A stretch of DNA of 64,000 bases from Natrialbaceae archaeon AArc-T1-2 (GCF_030273315.1 NZ_CP127174.1:1922001-1986000), one strand, 5' to 3'. Positions 25,173 through 34,191 are shown, numbered from the stretch's first letter. Notes: generated by a model from the letters alone, not told the origin. Made by a program: numbers and translations.

Positions 25173-26156
25173 TCACTCGGGCTCCGACGAGCCGTTTCTG
25201 ATCGTCGTGTGCGCGCCGATGAGCGCGCCCGCCAGGTCCATGTTCTCGAGGTGGGTCCCTTCGTCGATGATCGACCGGCGGACGTCGCCGTTTCGGATCG
25301 TGGCGTCGGGAAAGATCACCGAGTAGTCGACGCTGACGTTCTCGAGGGTCGCGCCGTCCATCACGTGGACGTTCTCGCCGATGGTAGCGTCCTCGAGGCT
25401 GGCCGTCTCGGCGATCCGCGTGTCGCCGTCTAAGTGCCAGCCGACGGCGTCGAGGTAGCTCTCGGGCGTGCCGATATCGAACCACGCGCCCTCGAAGGTA
25501 AAGGCGTAGGTGGGCTCGCGCTCTTGGAGCCACTGGACGAACCAGCCGGGTTCGTCGGGATTGTTGTCCTCGTCGAGATACGCCGGAAACAGCGACAGCG
25601 ACTCTCCGGGGAACGCATAACAGGCGATCGAGACCAGCGTGCTCTGTGGATCGTCCGGTTTCTCCTGAAAGTCGACGATTCGGTCGCCCTCGAGTTCGAC
25701 CAGGCCGTAGGATTTGGCCTTCTCGCGGGAGCCGACGTCGTAGGCGGCAAGCGTCGGGGCCGCCTGCTCTTCGAAGTAATCGAGAAAGTCGGCGACGTCG
25801 AAGCTCATCAGGTTGTCGCCGGCGATCACCAGTAGGTCGTCGTCGTCGACACCCTCCCGGTCGATCAGCTGGGCAAGCGCACCCACGACCCCGAGCTTTT
25901 CGTCTTCCTCGGTGGTTTCCTCGACCGAGAGCTGGGGCTTTTCGAACTCTGCCTCGGCGAGATGGGCCTCGAACTCGGGGGCGAATCGCTCGTTCGTGCT
26001 GACGTAGACGTCTTCGATCCGGTCGTCGGCCTCGAGCTCGGCGAAGATGCGGTCGACGACGGTCGAGTCGCCGATCGGGAGGAACATCTTCGGTCGATGT
26101 TTCGTGATCGGCCACAGCCGGGTCGCGTATCCGCCGGCGAGTACGACGGCCTTCAT
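25173..26156 (-). CDS. sugar-1-phosphate nucleotidyltransferase with left-handed beta-helix tail
   Basis: A 327-residue enzyme starting at the ATG at 26156. The N-terminal nucleotidyltransferase domain opens with VVLAGGYATRLWPITKHRPKMFLPI, the nucleotide-binding signature. The C-terminal 100 residues (ATIGENVHVMDGATLENVSVDYSV and following) contain hexapeptide repeats of a left-handed beta-helix. It joins an NTP and a sugar-1-phosphate for glycan or S-layer glycoprotein synthesis. The base (dTTP, UTP, GTP) cannot be fixed from sequence. A smaller relative without the tail lies at 51038. Confidence 0.87.
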   Translation of the reverse strand: MKAVVLAGGYATRLWPITKHRPKMFLPIGDSTVVDRIFAELEADDRIEDVYVSTNERFAPEFEAHLAEAEFEKPQLSVEETTEEDEKLGVVGALAQLIDREGVDDDDLLVIAGDNLMSFDVADFLDYFEEQAAPTLAAYDVGSREKAKSYGLVELEGDRIVDFQEKPDDPQSTLVSIACYAFPGESLSLFPAYLDEDNNPDEPGWFVQWLQEREPTYAFTFEGAWFDIGTPESYLDAVGWHLDGDTRIAETASLEDATIGENVHVMDGATLENVSVDYSVIFPDATIRNGDVRRSIIDEGTHLENMDLAGALIGAHTTIRNGSSEPE

Positions 26157-26272
26157 GGCGCGTGGATTCGTCGCCGTGGTGTAAGTCACTTGCCCTTTCT
26201 TACCTCGGCCAATCGCGACCCGGCGAGACGTCTCCCCGACAGTATAAACGCTCCCGGCCCGTCGGACCGGGT

Positions 26273-26569
26273 ATGCGAGAGGCCGAGAGAACGACGCGCC
26301 GTCGGATCGCCGACGCGCTTCGCGAGGAGCCTGCAACCCCGAGCGAACTCGCGGCGACGTTCGATCTCACGCCTGAAGCGGCGACGCGACACGTCGAACA
26401 CGTCGCTCGATCGGTCGACGGCGACGGGGAACAACTGCTCGTCGCGCCGCCTGTGTGCCGGGAGTGTGGCTTCGAGGAGTTCGACGACCTGCTCAACCGT
26501 CCGTCCCGCTGTCCGGAGTGCAAAAGCGAGGCGATCGAGGAACCGACGTTCACGATCGAACCGGCGTAA
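26273..26569 (+). CDS. HTH and zinc-ribbon transcriptional regulator
   Basis: A 98-residue protein. Residues 5-50 form a winged-helix-like HTH (RRIADALREEPATPSELAATFDLTPEAATRHVEHV). Residues 60-85 contain CRECGF and CPEC, four cysteines for one zinc. This is a conserved archaeal regulator type. The ATG at 26273 is preceded by AGTATAAACG, a TATA-like box about 30 bases upstream, suggesting a leaderless mRNA. Target unknown. It is divergent from the nucleotidyltransferase gene. Confidence 0.83.
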   Translation: MREAERTTRRRIADALREEPATPSELAATFDLTPEAATRHVEHVARSVDGDGEQLLVAPPVCRECGFEEFDDLLNRPSRCPECKSEAIEEPTFTIEPA

Positions 26570-26755
26570 CAGCGCCGAGCCGTCGTGAGACGACCGCGCC
26601 GTGTGTAAACACGTGTCTATGCAGCGACCGTTTCGACACGCATATTTACGGGGTTGGCTAGTCACCGCGTACGGACCGCCGGATCGGTCACGGAGCTGTG
26701 TTCGTCTCCCATCTCGACTTTTTCCGTGTCCGTCCGGCTGCACCCGGACAACAGA

Positions 26756-27124
26756 ATGACCGACACACCCGATCCGAAACGCGATCTCGACGCCGCCGAA
26801 GCCGCCTTGCAGGTGCTCGACCGCCTCGAGTCCGCCGACCTCTCAGCGGAGTCGGTCGACACGGCGTTGCAGCTGCTCGCCGACAAACGTCGTCGGCTGT
26901 TGCTCGAGGTCGTTCGAACGTACGACGAGGAACTCACGCTACCGGACGCGGCGGAGGAAGTCGCTCGTCGCGAGACCGGCCGGCCGGTCGTCGACCTCCC
27001 GGCCGAACACGTAAAGCGCGTATACATCTCGCTGTATCACGATCACCTGCCACGGCTGGTCGACGCTGGGTTGCTCGAGTACGAACAGGAGCGAGATCTC
27101 GTCGAGCCGGGCTACTCGAGGTGA
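26756..27124 (+). CDS. DUF7344-type winged-helix protein
   Basis: A 122-residue predicted DNA-binding protein. LADKRRRLLLEVVRTYDEELTLPDAAEEVARRE followed by VKRVYISLYHDHLPRLVDAGLLEYE is the haloarchaeal pattern for a winged helix in which the C-terminal Y-H-x-HLP-L segment contacts DNA or a partner. Start at the ATG at 26756. Its stop codon overlaps the left arm of the palindromic element at 27124. Confidence 0.78.
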   Translation: MTDTPDPKRDLDAAEAALQVLDRLESADLSAESVDTALQLLADKRRRLLLEVVRTYDEELTLPDAAEEVARRETGRPVVDLPAEHVKRVYISLYHDHLPRLVDAGLLEYEQERDLVEPGYSR

Positions 27125-27203
27125 TACTATCGGACGTACCTGTGTGACGATGCTCGCCACCCCGGGGCGGCGAGAATCGTTCACGACGTACGTCCGGCAG
27201 TAT
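27124..27203. repeat. 80-bp near-palindromic element with ATACTRYCGG ends
   Basis: The left end ATACTATCGGACGTAC (27124-27139) and right end GTACGTCCGGCAGTAT (27188-27203) are inverted repeats with two mismatches. The interior is also self-complementary (GTGACGATGCTCGCC against GGCGAGAATCGTTCAC with one gap), so the entire element can form one long hairpin. It lies between convergent genes and overlaps the stop codon of the winged-helix gene. Confidence 0.65.
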
Positions 27204-27214
27204 GAGGGGGGCGA

Positions 27215-27634
27215 TCAGAACTCGAGGTTCGACGTCGAGACTAGGTCGTGGTCGTCGTCGTCGATCGGCCCAGTCGCGACGAACGCGTAGTCGTCGTCGG
27301 TCAGATACACCGCGTCGTCGTGGACCGTCACGTCGACTTCGGGTAAGAACGCGCCCTCACACGGCCCGTAGGTACAGTAGCCGGTGTCGGCTTCGAAGTA
27401 CGCGCCGTGGTTTTCACAGACGAGCTCGCCGTTTCGCATCGGCGCGCCAGATCCCTTGTCGAGGTTGATGTGCGTAACGTGCTGGCAGTAGTTGAGCCAG
27501 CCGGCGACCTCGCCGTTCGTCCGGACCAGGATCGCCTCCGTTCGTTCGTCCCTCTCGCGATCTCGAACCTGGAACAGAAACGTCGTGTCGTCGGGAACCG
27601 ACTCGAGGCCGGTGATCCGTCGTCCGTCGTCCAT
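27215..27634 (-). CDS. Rieske [2Fe-2S] domain protein
   Basis: A 139-residue soluble ferredoxin-like protein with a single Rieske centre: C50-x-H52 and C73-x2-H76 (in VCENHGAYF), ligands of a 2Fe-2S cluster. CTYGPC follows as a second Cys loop of the kind that stabilises the cluster. Proteins of this size serve as electron carriers for oxygenases or as small assembly factors. No oxygenase is adjacent, so the partner is unknown. Confidence 0.9.
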   Translation of the reverse strand: MDDGRRITGLESVPDDTTFLFQVRDRERDERTEAILVRTNGEVAGWLNYCQHVTHINLDKGSGAPMRNGELVCENHGAYFEADTGYCTYGPCEGAFLPEVDVTVHDDAVYLTDDDYAFVATGPIDDDDHDLVSTSNLEF

Positions 27635-27665
27635 CGTCGTCGGGACCTATCGACTGGGGACACTT

Positions 27666-27739
27666 ATACTGTCGGAGAGAGGCCTGCGTACCGGTCCGTG
27701 TCGAACGTCGTCGTCGGCGCGAGGGCCATCCGTCAGTAT
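27666..27739. repeat. short element with ATACTGTCGGA / TCCGTCAGTAT ends
   Basis: ATACTGTCGGA at 27666-27676 pairs with TCCGTCAGTAT at 27729-27739 (10/11). The 52-base interior is only weakly self-complementary. It occupies the divergent promoter region between the Rieske gene and the reductase gene, so its AT-containing ends may double as promoter elements. Confidence 0.4.
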
Positions 27740-27766
27740 GAGGTGGACGGTCGCCGAACGGCCGCC

Positions 27767-28822
27767 ATGGCCGACTGGCTCGTCTACGGCGCGTACGGCT
27801 ACACCGGGCGACTGATCTCGACCGAGGCCGTCTCGAGGGGGCTGTCGCCCGTCGTCGCCGGCCGCGATCCGGACCGGCTCGCGTCGCTGGCCGACGATCT
27901 CGGTCTCGTGTCGTGGTCGTTCGACCTCGACGGCGACCTCGCCTCCCGCGTCGGCGAGTTCGACGCCGTACTCAACTGTGCGGGGCCGTTCGTCGACACC
28001 TCCGGACCGCTCGTCGCGGCGTGTCTCGAGGCGGGAACGGACTACCTCGACGTCACGGGCGAACCCGCGGTGTTCGCCCGACTCGCCGGGCGGGACGACG
28101 AGGCGAGCGCGGCGGGCGTGACGCTGTTGCCAGGCGTCGGATTCGAGGTCGTCGTCGCGGACTGTCTGGCCGCGACGCTCGCCGCAAGACACCCACAGGC
28201 AACTGAACTCGCGATCGGGATCAGCAAAACCGGCTCGTTCTCGGGCGGGACGCTCCGGACGGTGATTCGACTCCTCGGCGATGGCGGGCTCGTTCGTCGG
28301 GACGACCGACTGCTCCGGGTTCCGGCAGCCGACGACGTCCGACAGTTCGACTTCGGCGACGGGCCGACGTCGACGGTTGCCGCACCGCTTGGCAGTGTCG
28401 TGACGACTGCGTACAGTACGAACGTCGAGACGGTCGGCATCTACGTCGATCTCCCCGAGATATTCGCCAGGATAGCTCCCCTCGTCGCGCCGCTCGAGGC
28501 GATCTTTCGGCTCGGTCCCGTCGAGCGCGGCCTCGAGTGCGTCGTCACCGGCCTCGTCGACGGACCTGACGAGCGAGAGCGAGAGGACGGCGAGGTGGTC
28601 GTCGTGGCCGAGGTGACAGGCGGCGAGCGGACCGAACGCGCCCGTCTCCGGAGTCCGGAGACCTATACGCTGACGGCCGACGCCGCGGCCAGCGCCGTCG
28701 AACGGACGCTTGCCGGGGACGCGACCGCAGGCTTTCAGACCCCGGCGACCGCATTCGGCCCCGACTTCGTGACGCGACTCGAGGGCGTGGACGTCGAATT
28801 CGAATCCGCCGGTCGTCGCTGA
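27767..28822 (+). CDS. saccharopine dehydrogenase-like / trans-acting enoyl reductase family protein
   Basis: A 351-residue NAD(P)-binding protein starting at the ATG at 27767. The N-terminal Rossmann segment reads WLVYGAYGYTGRLI, with the AGRDPDRLASLADDLG loop. The family includes saccharopine reductase-like proteins and mycobacterial trans-acting enoyl reductase; many archaeal members have no assigned substrate. No lysine-pathway neighbour is seen. It is convergent with the glutathione-transferase-fold gene, three bases apart. Confidence 0.83.
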   Translation: MADWLVYGAYGYTGRLISTEAVSRGLSPVVAGRDPDRLASLADDLGLVSWSFDLDGDLASRVGEFDAVLNCAGPFVDTSGPLVAACLEAGTDYLDVTGEPAVFARLAGRDDEASAAGVTLLPGVGFEVVVADCLAATLAARHPQATELAIGISKTGSFSGGTLRTVIRLLGDGGLVRRDDRLLRVPAADDVRQFDFGDGPTSTVAAPLGSVVTTAYSTNVETVGIYVDLPEIFARIAPLVAPLEAIFRLGPVERGLECVVTGLVDGPDEREREDGEVVVVAEVTGGERTERARLRSPETYTLTADAAASAVERTLAGDATAGFQTPATAFGPDFVTRLEGVDVEFESAGRR

Positions 28823-28825
28823 CGA

Positions 28826-29821
28826 CTACGTCGTGACCAGTTCGGCCGGCGGCTCCCCCGGCAGGCCGTCTCGATCGTGTGGGGCCTCGAACGCGAGGTC
28901 GGGACCACGGGCGACGATCCGGTGTGGGTTGACTTCCGGATGTGTCGTGTAGTAGTGTTCTTTGATGTGGTCCATCCGCACCGTCTCGGCGACGCCCGGC
29001 GTCTGGTACAGATCGCGCAGGTACGGCCAGAGGTTCTCGTACTCTCGCACGTACTGGACGTTACACATGAAGTGAGTGTGATAGACGTTGTCGAATCGAA
29101 CCAGGGTGGTGAACATGGCGACGTCGGCCTCGGTCAGTCGATCGCCCGCGAGGTAGCGTCGGTCGGCGAGGGCGTCGTCCCACCGATCGAGCGCCGAAAA
29201 GAGGTCGTCGACGGCCTCGTCGTAGGGCTCCTGTTCGGTCGCGAACCCGGCGCGGTAGACGCCGTTGTTGATCGGCTCGTAGATCTCCTCGAGGATCCGG
29301 TCGACGTCCTCGCGGTATCCCTCGGGGTAGAGGTCGACCGCTCGCGTCGCCAGGTCCGCGAAGACGGTGTCGAACATCCGCATGATCTCTCTGGATTCGT
29401 TGTTGACGATCGTCTCTTCGTCGGTATCCCAGAGGACGGGGACGGTCACTCGACAGGTCGCGTCGGGATCGGCACGGGCGTACAACGCTCGCAGGTAGTC
29501 GGCGTCGTAGACGCCGTCGCGGGTGCAGCCGTCCTTCTCGGGCGTGAACTGCCAGCCGTCGTCACCGCGGTAGGGGTCGACGACCGAGACGGGGACGGCA
29601 TCCTCGAGACCGAGCAACGAGCGGACGATCAGCGTCCGGTGGGCCCACGGGCAGGCGGAGGAGACGTAGAGGTGATACCGACCCGACTCGGGCCGGAAAC
29701 GGGCGTCCGGATCGTCTCGAACCCAGTCGCGAAACGGCGTCTCCTGGCGCTCGAACGCGCCTTCCTCGGTCGTGGTCTCGTAGGCGTCAGTGTGCCACTC
29801 GCCGTTGACGAGCATGTTCAT
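28826..29821 (-). CDS. glutathione S-transferase family / glutathionyl-hydroquinone reductase-like protein
   Basis: A 331-residue protein of the ECM4/YqjG (Xi-class GST) type. The catalytic Cys is in SSACPWAHRTLIVRSLLGLE, followed by VVDPYRGDDGWQF and the C-terminal helical domain with RDLYQTPGVAETVRMDHIKEHYY. The family reduces glutathionyl-hydroquinones. Haloarchaea use gamma-glutamylcysteine rather than glutathione, so the thiol partner here is probably that compound (inference). Length and motifs are complete. Confidence 0.9.
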   Translation of the reverse strand: MNMLVNGEWHTDAYETTTEEGAFERQETPFRDWVRDDPDARFRPESGRYHLYVSSACPWAHRTLIVRSLLGLEDAVPVSVVDPYRGDDGWQFTPEKDGCTRDGVYDADYLRALYARADPDATCRVTVPVLWDTDEETIVNNESREIMRMFDTVFADLATRAVDLYPEGYREDVDRILEEIYEPINNGVYRAGFATEQEPYDEAVDDLFSALDRWDDALADRRYLAGDRLTEADVAMFTTLVRFDNVYHTHFMCNVQYVREYENLWPYLRDLYQTPGVAETVRMDHIKEHYYTTHPEVNPHRIVARGPDLAFEAPHDRDGLPGEPPAELVTT

Positions 29822-29896
29822 GTCTCGAGAGAGAGGCCGCAGACGGAAAGAGGCCTGCTAATCCCGGCGTCACCGGGTCCGGGTACGGAAGCGACA

Positions 29897-30970
29897 CTAC
29901 TCGGCGTCGGTAGCGACCGTCGCGGTCGCGTCCACGCGCTCGTCGTCGTCGGTGAACGCCGTCGCGTCCTCGAGGTCGTCGGGGTCGCCCTCGTAGACGA
30001 CGGCCGTCACCGTCTCGCCGTCCTCGAGCGTGTCCTCGAACTCGAGGTCGACGCCCTCGTGTTCGCCGCGTTCGAGCGCGTCGCTCGTGGCGATCGTCTC
30101 GCCGGTCTCGTTCTCGACGGCGACGAAGCCGCCGTCGGGAAGTGACGCGTTGACGGTCGCACCCGAGACGTCGGTCGACTCGAACTCGACCGTCGCGGGG
30201 CCGCCGTAGACGACCTCGAGCTCGTCGATCTCGCCGTCGCCGGTCGTGTAGACGCCGTAGGTGACGTTGCCCGGTTCGATGAGCCCGGCGTCGGCCTCGA
30301 GCGTCAGTTCGGTACGCTCCTCGGGCCCGAGGTCGACGACCTGTTGTTCGAGGACCTCGCCGTCGACGCGCAGATCGACGGGCTGGCTCGTCTCGAAGAC
30401 GTTGGGGTTCGAGATCTCTGCATCGACCGACAGCGTCTCCTCGGTCGTGACCGACGCTGGGCCGTCTGTCGACTCGACCTGGAACGACGTCCGCGCCGCT
30501 TCGTCGGCGAGTCGGTCCTCGCTCGTGACCGTCGCCGTGTCGCTGACGGGATAGCCGGCCTCGAGGTACGGCCTGTCCTCTTCGCCGTCGGTCTCCTCGT
30601 AGACGAACTCGCCGTCGTCGGTCGTATCCTGGTGTACGACGACCGTGAGTTCGCCGAACAGCTCTTGTTCTATTTCCTCGTGGCGGTCGACGGTGACGTT
30701 CTCGTGGCTGCCGGCCTCGAGCGCGTCGGAGACGCCGAGGATCGTGCCCGCACCGTCGGTGACGACGACGAAGCCGCCGTCGGACATCTCGACGTGATCG
30801 ACCGTCACGCTGGTTCCGTCCCCGCGCTGGTCGGTGAACTCGATCGAGGCCTCGGGATCCTCGACGACCTCCGAGCCGAAAAGCGCGGGCGCTTGCCCGA
30901 CGATTACGCCTGCCGCGAGAACGATCACGATCGCGATCGAGATAGCGACGATTCGTTTTATCCTGCCCAT
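29897..30970 (-). CDS. exported protein with two DUF7282-like repeats
   Basis: A 357-residue protein with an N-terminal hydrophobic helix (residues 7-27), then two related beta domains: about 40-140 and 245-350. Both carry a DGGFVVV or DGGFVAV core, a T-I-SDALE turn, and an A-V-Y/H-x-D strand, as in haloarchaeal DUF7282. A middle CARDB-like domain (residues 150-240, EISNPNVFETSQPVDLRV) lies between them. Probably membrane-anchored and extracellular. No C-terminal anchor is seen. Function unknown. Confidence 0.78.
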   Translation of the reverse strand: MGRIKRIVAISIAIVIVLAAGVIVGQAPALFGSEVVEDPEASIEFTDQRGDGTSVTVDHVEMSDGGFVVVTDGAGTILGVSDALEAGSHENVTVDRHEEIEQELFGELTVVVHQDTTDDGEFVYEETDGEEDRPYLEAGYPVSDTATVTSEDRLADEAARTSFQVESTDGPASVTTEETLSVDAEISNPNVFETSQPVDLRVDGEVLEQQVVDLGPEERTELTLEADAGLIEPGNVTYGVYTTGDGEIDELEVVYGGPATVEFESTDVSGATVNASLPDGGFVAVENETGETIATSDALERGEHEGVDLEFEDTLEDGETVTAVVYEGDPDDLEDATAFTDDDERVDATATVATDAE

Positions 30971-31158
30971 CGGTATCGTCCGTCGGTTCCGACGTTCATC
31001 GTGTTCAGACGACTGTATGGCGTCACCGACCTAAAACGCTCGCTACAGTACGGTTACGAGAGAGTCATTCGTTCGGATATCATCGGTTCGAATCGATCCA
31101 CACGCCGATGCGGCGGGATCCGAAGCCTGTTTAGTCGCGGCGCTCGCAGTCAGGGTCG

Positions 31159-32085
31159 ATGCCACTGCGCGTGACGTTTCTCGGAACCAGCGGGGCCGTT
31201 CCGACGACCGAGCGGAACCCGAGTGCGATCTACGTCGCTCGAGAGGGTGACGAGTTACTGTTCGACTGCGGAGAAGGGACCCAGCGCCAGATGATGTGTT
31301 TCGGCACCGGCTTTTCGGTCTCCCAGCTGTTCGTCACGCACACCCACGGCGATCACGTCCTCGGGATACCAGGCCTGATCCAGACGCTCGATTTCAACGA
31401 GCGCGAGAAACCGCTTGCAATCCACGTCCCGTCGGGAAGACGTCGCGAGATTCGTTCACTCGTCCACGCGCTCGACACCGATCCCGACTTCCCGATCACG
31501 ATCTCGGCCGTCGGCGGCGGCGACGTCGCCTACCGCGGCGACGACTACGAGGTCCGGGTCTTCGACGTCGACCACGACACCCGTGCGGTCGGCTACGCGC
31601 TCGTCGAGGACGAACGCAAGGGCCGGTTCGATCGCGAACGGGCCGAGGAGCTTGGCGTCCCCGTCGGCCCGAAGTTCTCGCAACTTCACGAGGGCGAGCC
31701 GGTCGAACTCGAGGACGGCACCGTCGTCCAGCCGGAGCAGGTCGTCGGCGATCCCCGTCCGGGCCGCAGCGTGGTCTACACCGGCGACACCCGCCCGACC
31801 GTCGCGACCGTCGAGGCCGCAGCCGAGCCGGACCTGCTGATCCACGACGGCACATTCGCCGACGACCGGGTCGAGCGGGCGTCGGAAACGGGCCACTCGA
31901 CGGCCCGCGGGGCGGCCCGGATCGCCACCGAGGCGGGCGCAAAACGACTCGCGCTCGTGGGCACCTCCTCGCGCTACGCCGGGGACGTCTCCGATCACCA
32001 CGCCCAGGCCCAGGAGGTCTTCGACGGCGACCTGCTGATTCCGGACGACGGCGATGAGCTCGAGATTCCGCACCTGGACGCGTGA
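31159..32085 (+). CDS. rnz: ribonuclease Z
   Basis: A 308-residue metallo-beta-lactamase-fold endonuclease that removes the 3' trailer from tRNA precursors. The main metal motif is THTHGDHVLG (HxHxDH), followed by the VYTGDTRP and HDGTFADD motifs and a terminal H of SDHHAQ. The N-terminus LRVTFLGTSGAVPTTERNPSAIY is diagnostic. Full family length. ATG start at 31159. Confidence 0.95.
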   Translation: MPLRVTFLGTSGAVPTTERNPSAIYVAREGDELLFDCGEGTQRQMMCFGTGFSVSQLFVTHTHGDHVLGIPGLIQTLDFNEREKPLAIHVPSGRRREIRSLVHALDTDPDFPITISAVGGGDVAYRGDDYEVRVFDVDHDTRAVGYALVEDERKGRFDRERAEELGVPVGPKFSQLHEGEPVELEDGTVVQPEQVVGDPRPGRSVVYTGDTRPTVATVEAAAEPDLLIHDGTFADDRVERASETGHSTARGAARIATEAGAKRLALVGTSSRYAGDVSDHHAQAQEVFDGDLLIPDDGDELEIPHLDA

Positions 32086-32220
32086 ACGTGCCGCCCGCTC
32101 GTCGACGACGTACGTACCTTATCAACCGTATAAACTGGCTTCTCCGATCGTGAACGGAGTGAACGTCAAGAAGACTTATGATTCGTTTTCGTTTCCCTGC
32201 GATCATAGGGTGATGACCGC

Positions 32221-32868
32221 TTGATAGGAATAGTGGATTCGTTTACGGAGCTCGTCTTTCTCACGTTCTACGTATCGTTCTTCGTCGGGACGATCACGAT
32301 TCTCGTGCTCGCTCACCGACGAATGGCACGGGAGCTGTGGCTCGGGGCGTTCTTCGCGGCACTCATCGCCGTTACGATCGTGGGCACGCCGCTGTTGCCC
32401 GTCGTGGACATGCACAAGTTCGCCCAGCCGAGCGAGGAAGAGCGCGTCTACTACGAACCACGAGTCGTCGACGACGCCGGGAACGAACTGTACTACGACT
32501 ACCGTGCGATACCGCCGACGACCGCGAGCCGTTCGTCGACGGTACTCGACCGCACCGTCCACGAGTACAACGAGACGGAGCGTCTGGAGATCGGTGAGTT
32601 CTACCTCTTCAACGCGAACGAGTACCGGGCCGAGGTGGAGTCGGGTGACCGTTCGATCGCCGAGCGGTTCCAGCCACCCCGGTACGTCGACGACGAACAG
32701 TGGACCGCCGAGGAACTCGAGGGACACGGGGAGTTCGTGACGATACGGATATACGAACGGACGATAACGCACACCGACGACACGTCCGAGATCGAATCGA
32801 ACGAGGAGGAACTGGTACTCACGATCGACCTGGCCAACGAGACGATCACGGAGGCGGAGAACGCATGA
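32221..32868 (+). CDS. hypothetical membrane protein, partner of the HTTM protein
   Basis: A 215-residue protein. Two N-terminal transmembrane helices (about residues 7-30 and 40-62) are followed by an acidic, mostly beta, probably extracytoplasmic domain rich in Glu and Tyr (YYEPRVVDDAGNELYYDYRAIPP). The start appears to be TTG at 32221; GTG at 32233 is an alternative. Its stop overlaps the ATG of the HTTM gene by four bases, so the two are translationally coupled and likely form a complex. I do not recognise a family. Confidence 0.7.
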   Translation: MIGIVDSFTELVFLTFYVSFFVGTITILVLAHRRMARELWLGAFFAALIAVTIVGTPLLPVVDMHKFAQPSEEERVYYEPRVVDDAGNELYYDYRAIPPTTASRSSTVLDRTVHEYNETERLEIGEFYLFNANEYRAEVESGDRSIAERFQPPRYVDDEQWTAEELEGHGEFVTIRIYERTITHTDDTSEIESNEEELVLTIDLANETITEAENA

Positions 32869-34142
32869 ACGCGATCGACAGCTTCAGGAACGCGTTCGTC
32901 AACTACGTCGGCGACGACGCGCGGTCGTCGCCGTTCAACCTCGCCGCCGCCAGGGTCGTAGTCGGGGCCTACATCATCTGGCGGATGACCTCGCTCGAGT
33001 GGGGGTTCTATCAGGAGTGGCCGCGACAGTTCAATGACAGCCTCAGCTTCCTCTACAACGACCTCTTTCTGGCGCTGCTTCCATACCAGCAGTGGCTCGT
33101 CGCCGGGCTCCTCGTGCTGTTCGTCCTCGGCTACAGGATCCGCTGGACCGGTGGCATCGCGGCGCTGCTGATGATGCACATGCTATCGGTGAAGGCGACG
33201 ATCTACCACGCCGGCACCGTCGAGTCGATGTTCGTCCTCTCGTACTTCCTCCTGCTGTTCGCGTTCTTCCACCGCGACGACGCGATGTCCGCCGACGCGA
33301 TCATCCGGACGAAGGAGAAGTCGATCGACCAGCTCAACAGGTTCCTCAAGGAGGGGTCCAATCAGGTGTACCGCATGCGCGTGTTCAAGTGGCTCCTGCT
33401 GGCCGTCGGGCTGCTCTACCTCGGCTCCGCCTGGGGGAAGATCATGAACGGCTCGCCCGAGATCTGGCTCACCGGCTACGAACTGCAGCGAGACATCCTC
33501 GAGAGCCAGGAGCTCACCGGCGTCGAGCGGCCCCTCGCCGAACCGATACTGGAGTACCGGTCGCTCTCGTGGCTCGGCTTCGTCGGGACGGCGGTGATCC
33601 AGACCTCGCTGCTCGTCGCGATCCTGCTCGGAATCACGATCACGCCGTCCGCTCTCGGTCTGATCGGGTTCCACCTCGCCACGGTCGCCATGCTGGGGCT
33701 CTACTTCATCGACATGATCGTCGTCCTGTTGATGTTCGGGGCCTGGGACCGCGCCTACAGCTGGCTTGCGGCCGACGCGGACGACCAGGTGCAACTGGCT
33801 TACGACGAGCGCTGTTACTTCTGCGCTCGTAGCCTCTACGTCTTCAAACAGCTGGACATCAACGACTCGGTCCAGTTCTACTCCCAGTCCGACGTCCCAA
33901 AGGAACTGGTCGACTGCGACGACGTCGACCTGGACGAGGAGATGTACCTCTTCCGCGACGGCGAACCCTACGGGGGGTACGAGGCGTTCCGGCAGCTACT
34001 CAAGCAGTTCCGGATCTTCTTCCCGATCGTCCTGTTGATGGCGCTGTCGCCGGTGCGGTACGTCGGGAACCGGGTCTACAAGTACGTCGCCCGCAACCGG
34101 AGCCGTCAGTTCGTCTGCAGCTTCGAGCCCGAGCAGAACTGA
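32865..34142 (+). CDS. HTTM domain protein fused to a DCC thiol-disulfide oxidoreductase-like domain
   Basis: A 425-residue protein. Residues 20-305 form a multi-helix HTTM (horizontally transferred transmembrane) domain, related to vitamin K-dependent gamma-carboxylase. Residues 310-375 form a DCC1-like (DUF393) domain beginning VQLAYDERCYFCARSLYVF, with the redox pair C317-x2-C320. A final helix and basic tail follow. The fusion suggests a membrane redox enzyme using a quinone-like cofactor, by analogy with vitamin K carboxylase. The substrate is unknown. Coupled to the preceding gene by an ATGA overlap. Confidence 0.78.
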   Translation: MNAIDSFRNAFVNYVGDDARSSPFNLAAARVVVGAYIIWRMTSLEWGFYQEWPRQFNDSLSFLYNDLFLALLPYQQWLVAGLLVLFVLGYRIRWTGGIAALLMMHMLSVKATIYHAGTVESMFVLSYFLLLFAFFHRDDAMSADAIIRTKEKSIDQLNRFLKEGSNQVYRMRVFKWLLLAVGLLYLGSAWGKIMNGSPEIWLTGYELQRDILESQELTGVERPLAEPILEYRSLSWLGFVGTAVIQTSLLVAILLGITITPSALGLIGFHLATVAMLGLYFIDMIVVLLMFGAWDRAYSWLAADADDQVQLAYDERCYFCARSLYVFKQLDINDSVQFYSQSDVPKELVDCDDVDLDEEMYLFRDGEPYGGYEAFRQLLKQFRIFFPIVLLMALSPVRYVGNRVYKYVARNRSRQFVCSFEPEQN

Positions 34143-34191
34143 ACCGGCGACCCGCGTCGGATTTATACGCGACTCGCCCCTACACCCGTCC

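Noticed and set aside
26236-26245. CCGACAGTAT as another end of the inverted-repeat element family
   Set aside because: No partner end lies within 200 bases, and the sequence overlaps the likely TATA box of the HTH/zinc-ribbon gene.
28877-30145. 422-codon plus-strand frame
   Set aside because: It is antisense to the glutathione-transferase-like and DUF7282-type genes, both supported by motifs.
31060-31120. tRNA-like T-arm sequence (GGTTCGAATC)
   Set aside because: No acceptor stem, D-arm or anticodon arm can be paired around it. It lies in the promoter gap before the RNase Z gene.
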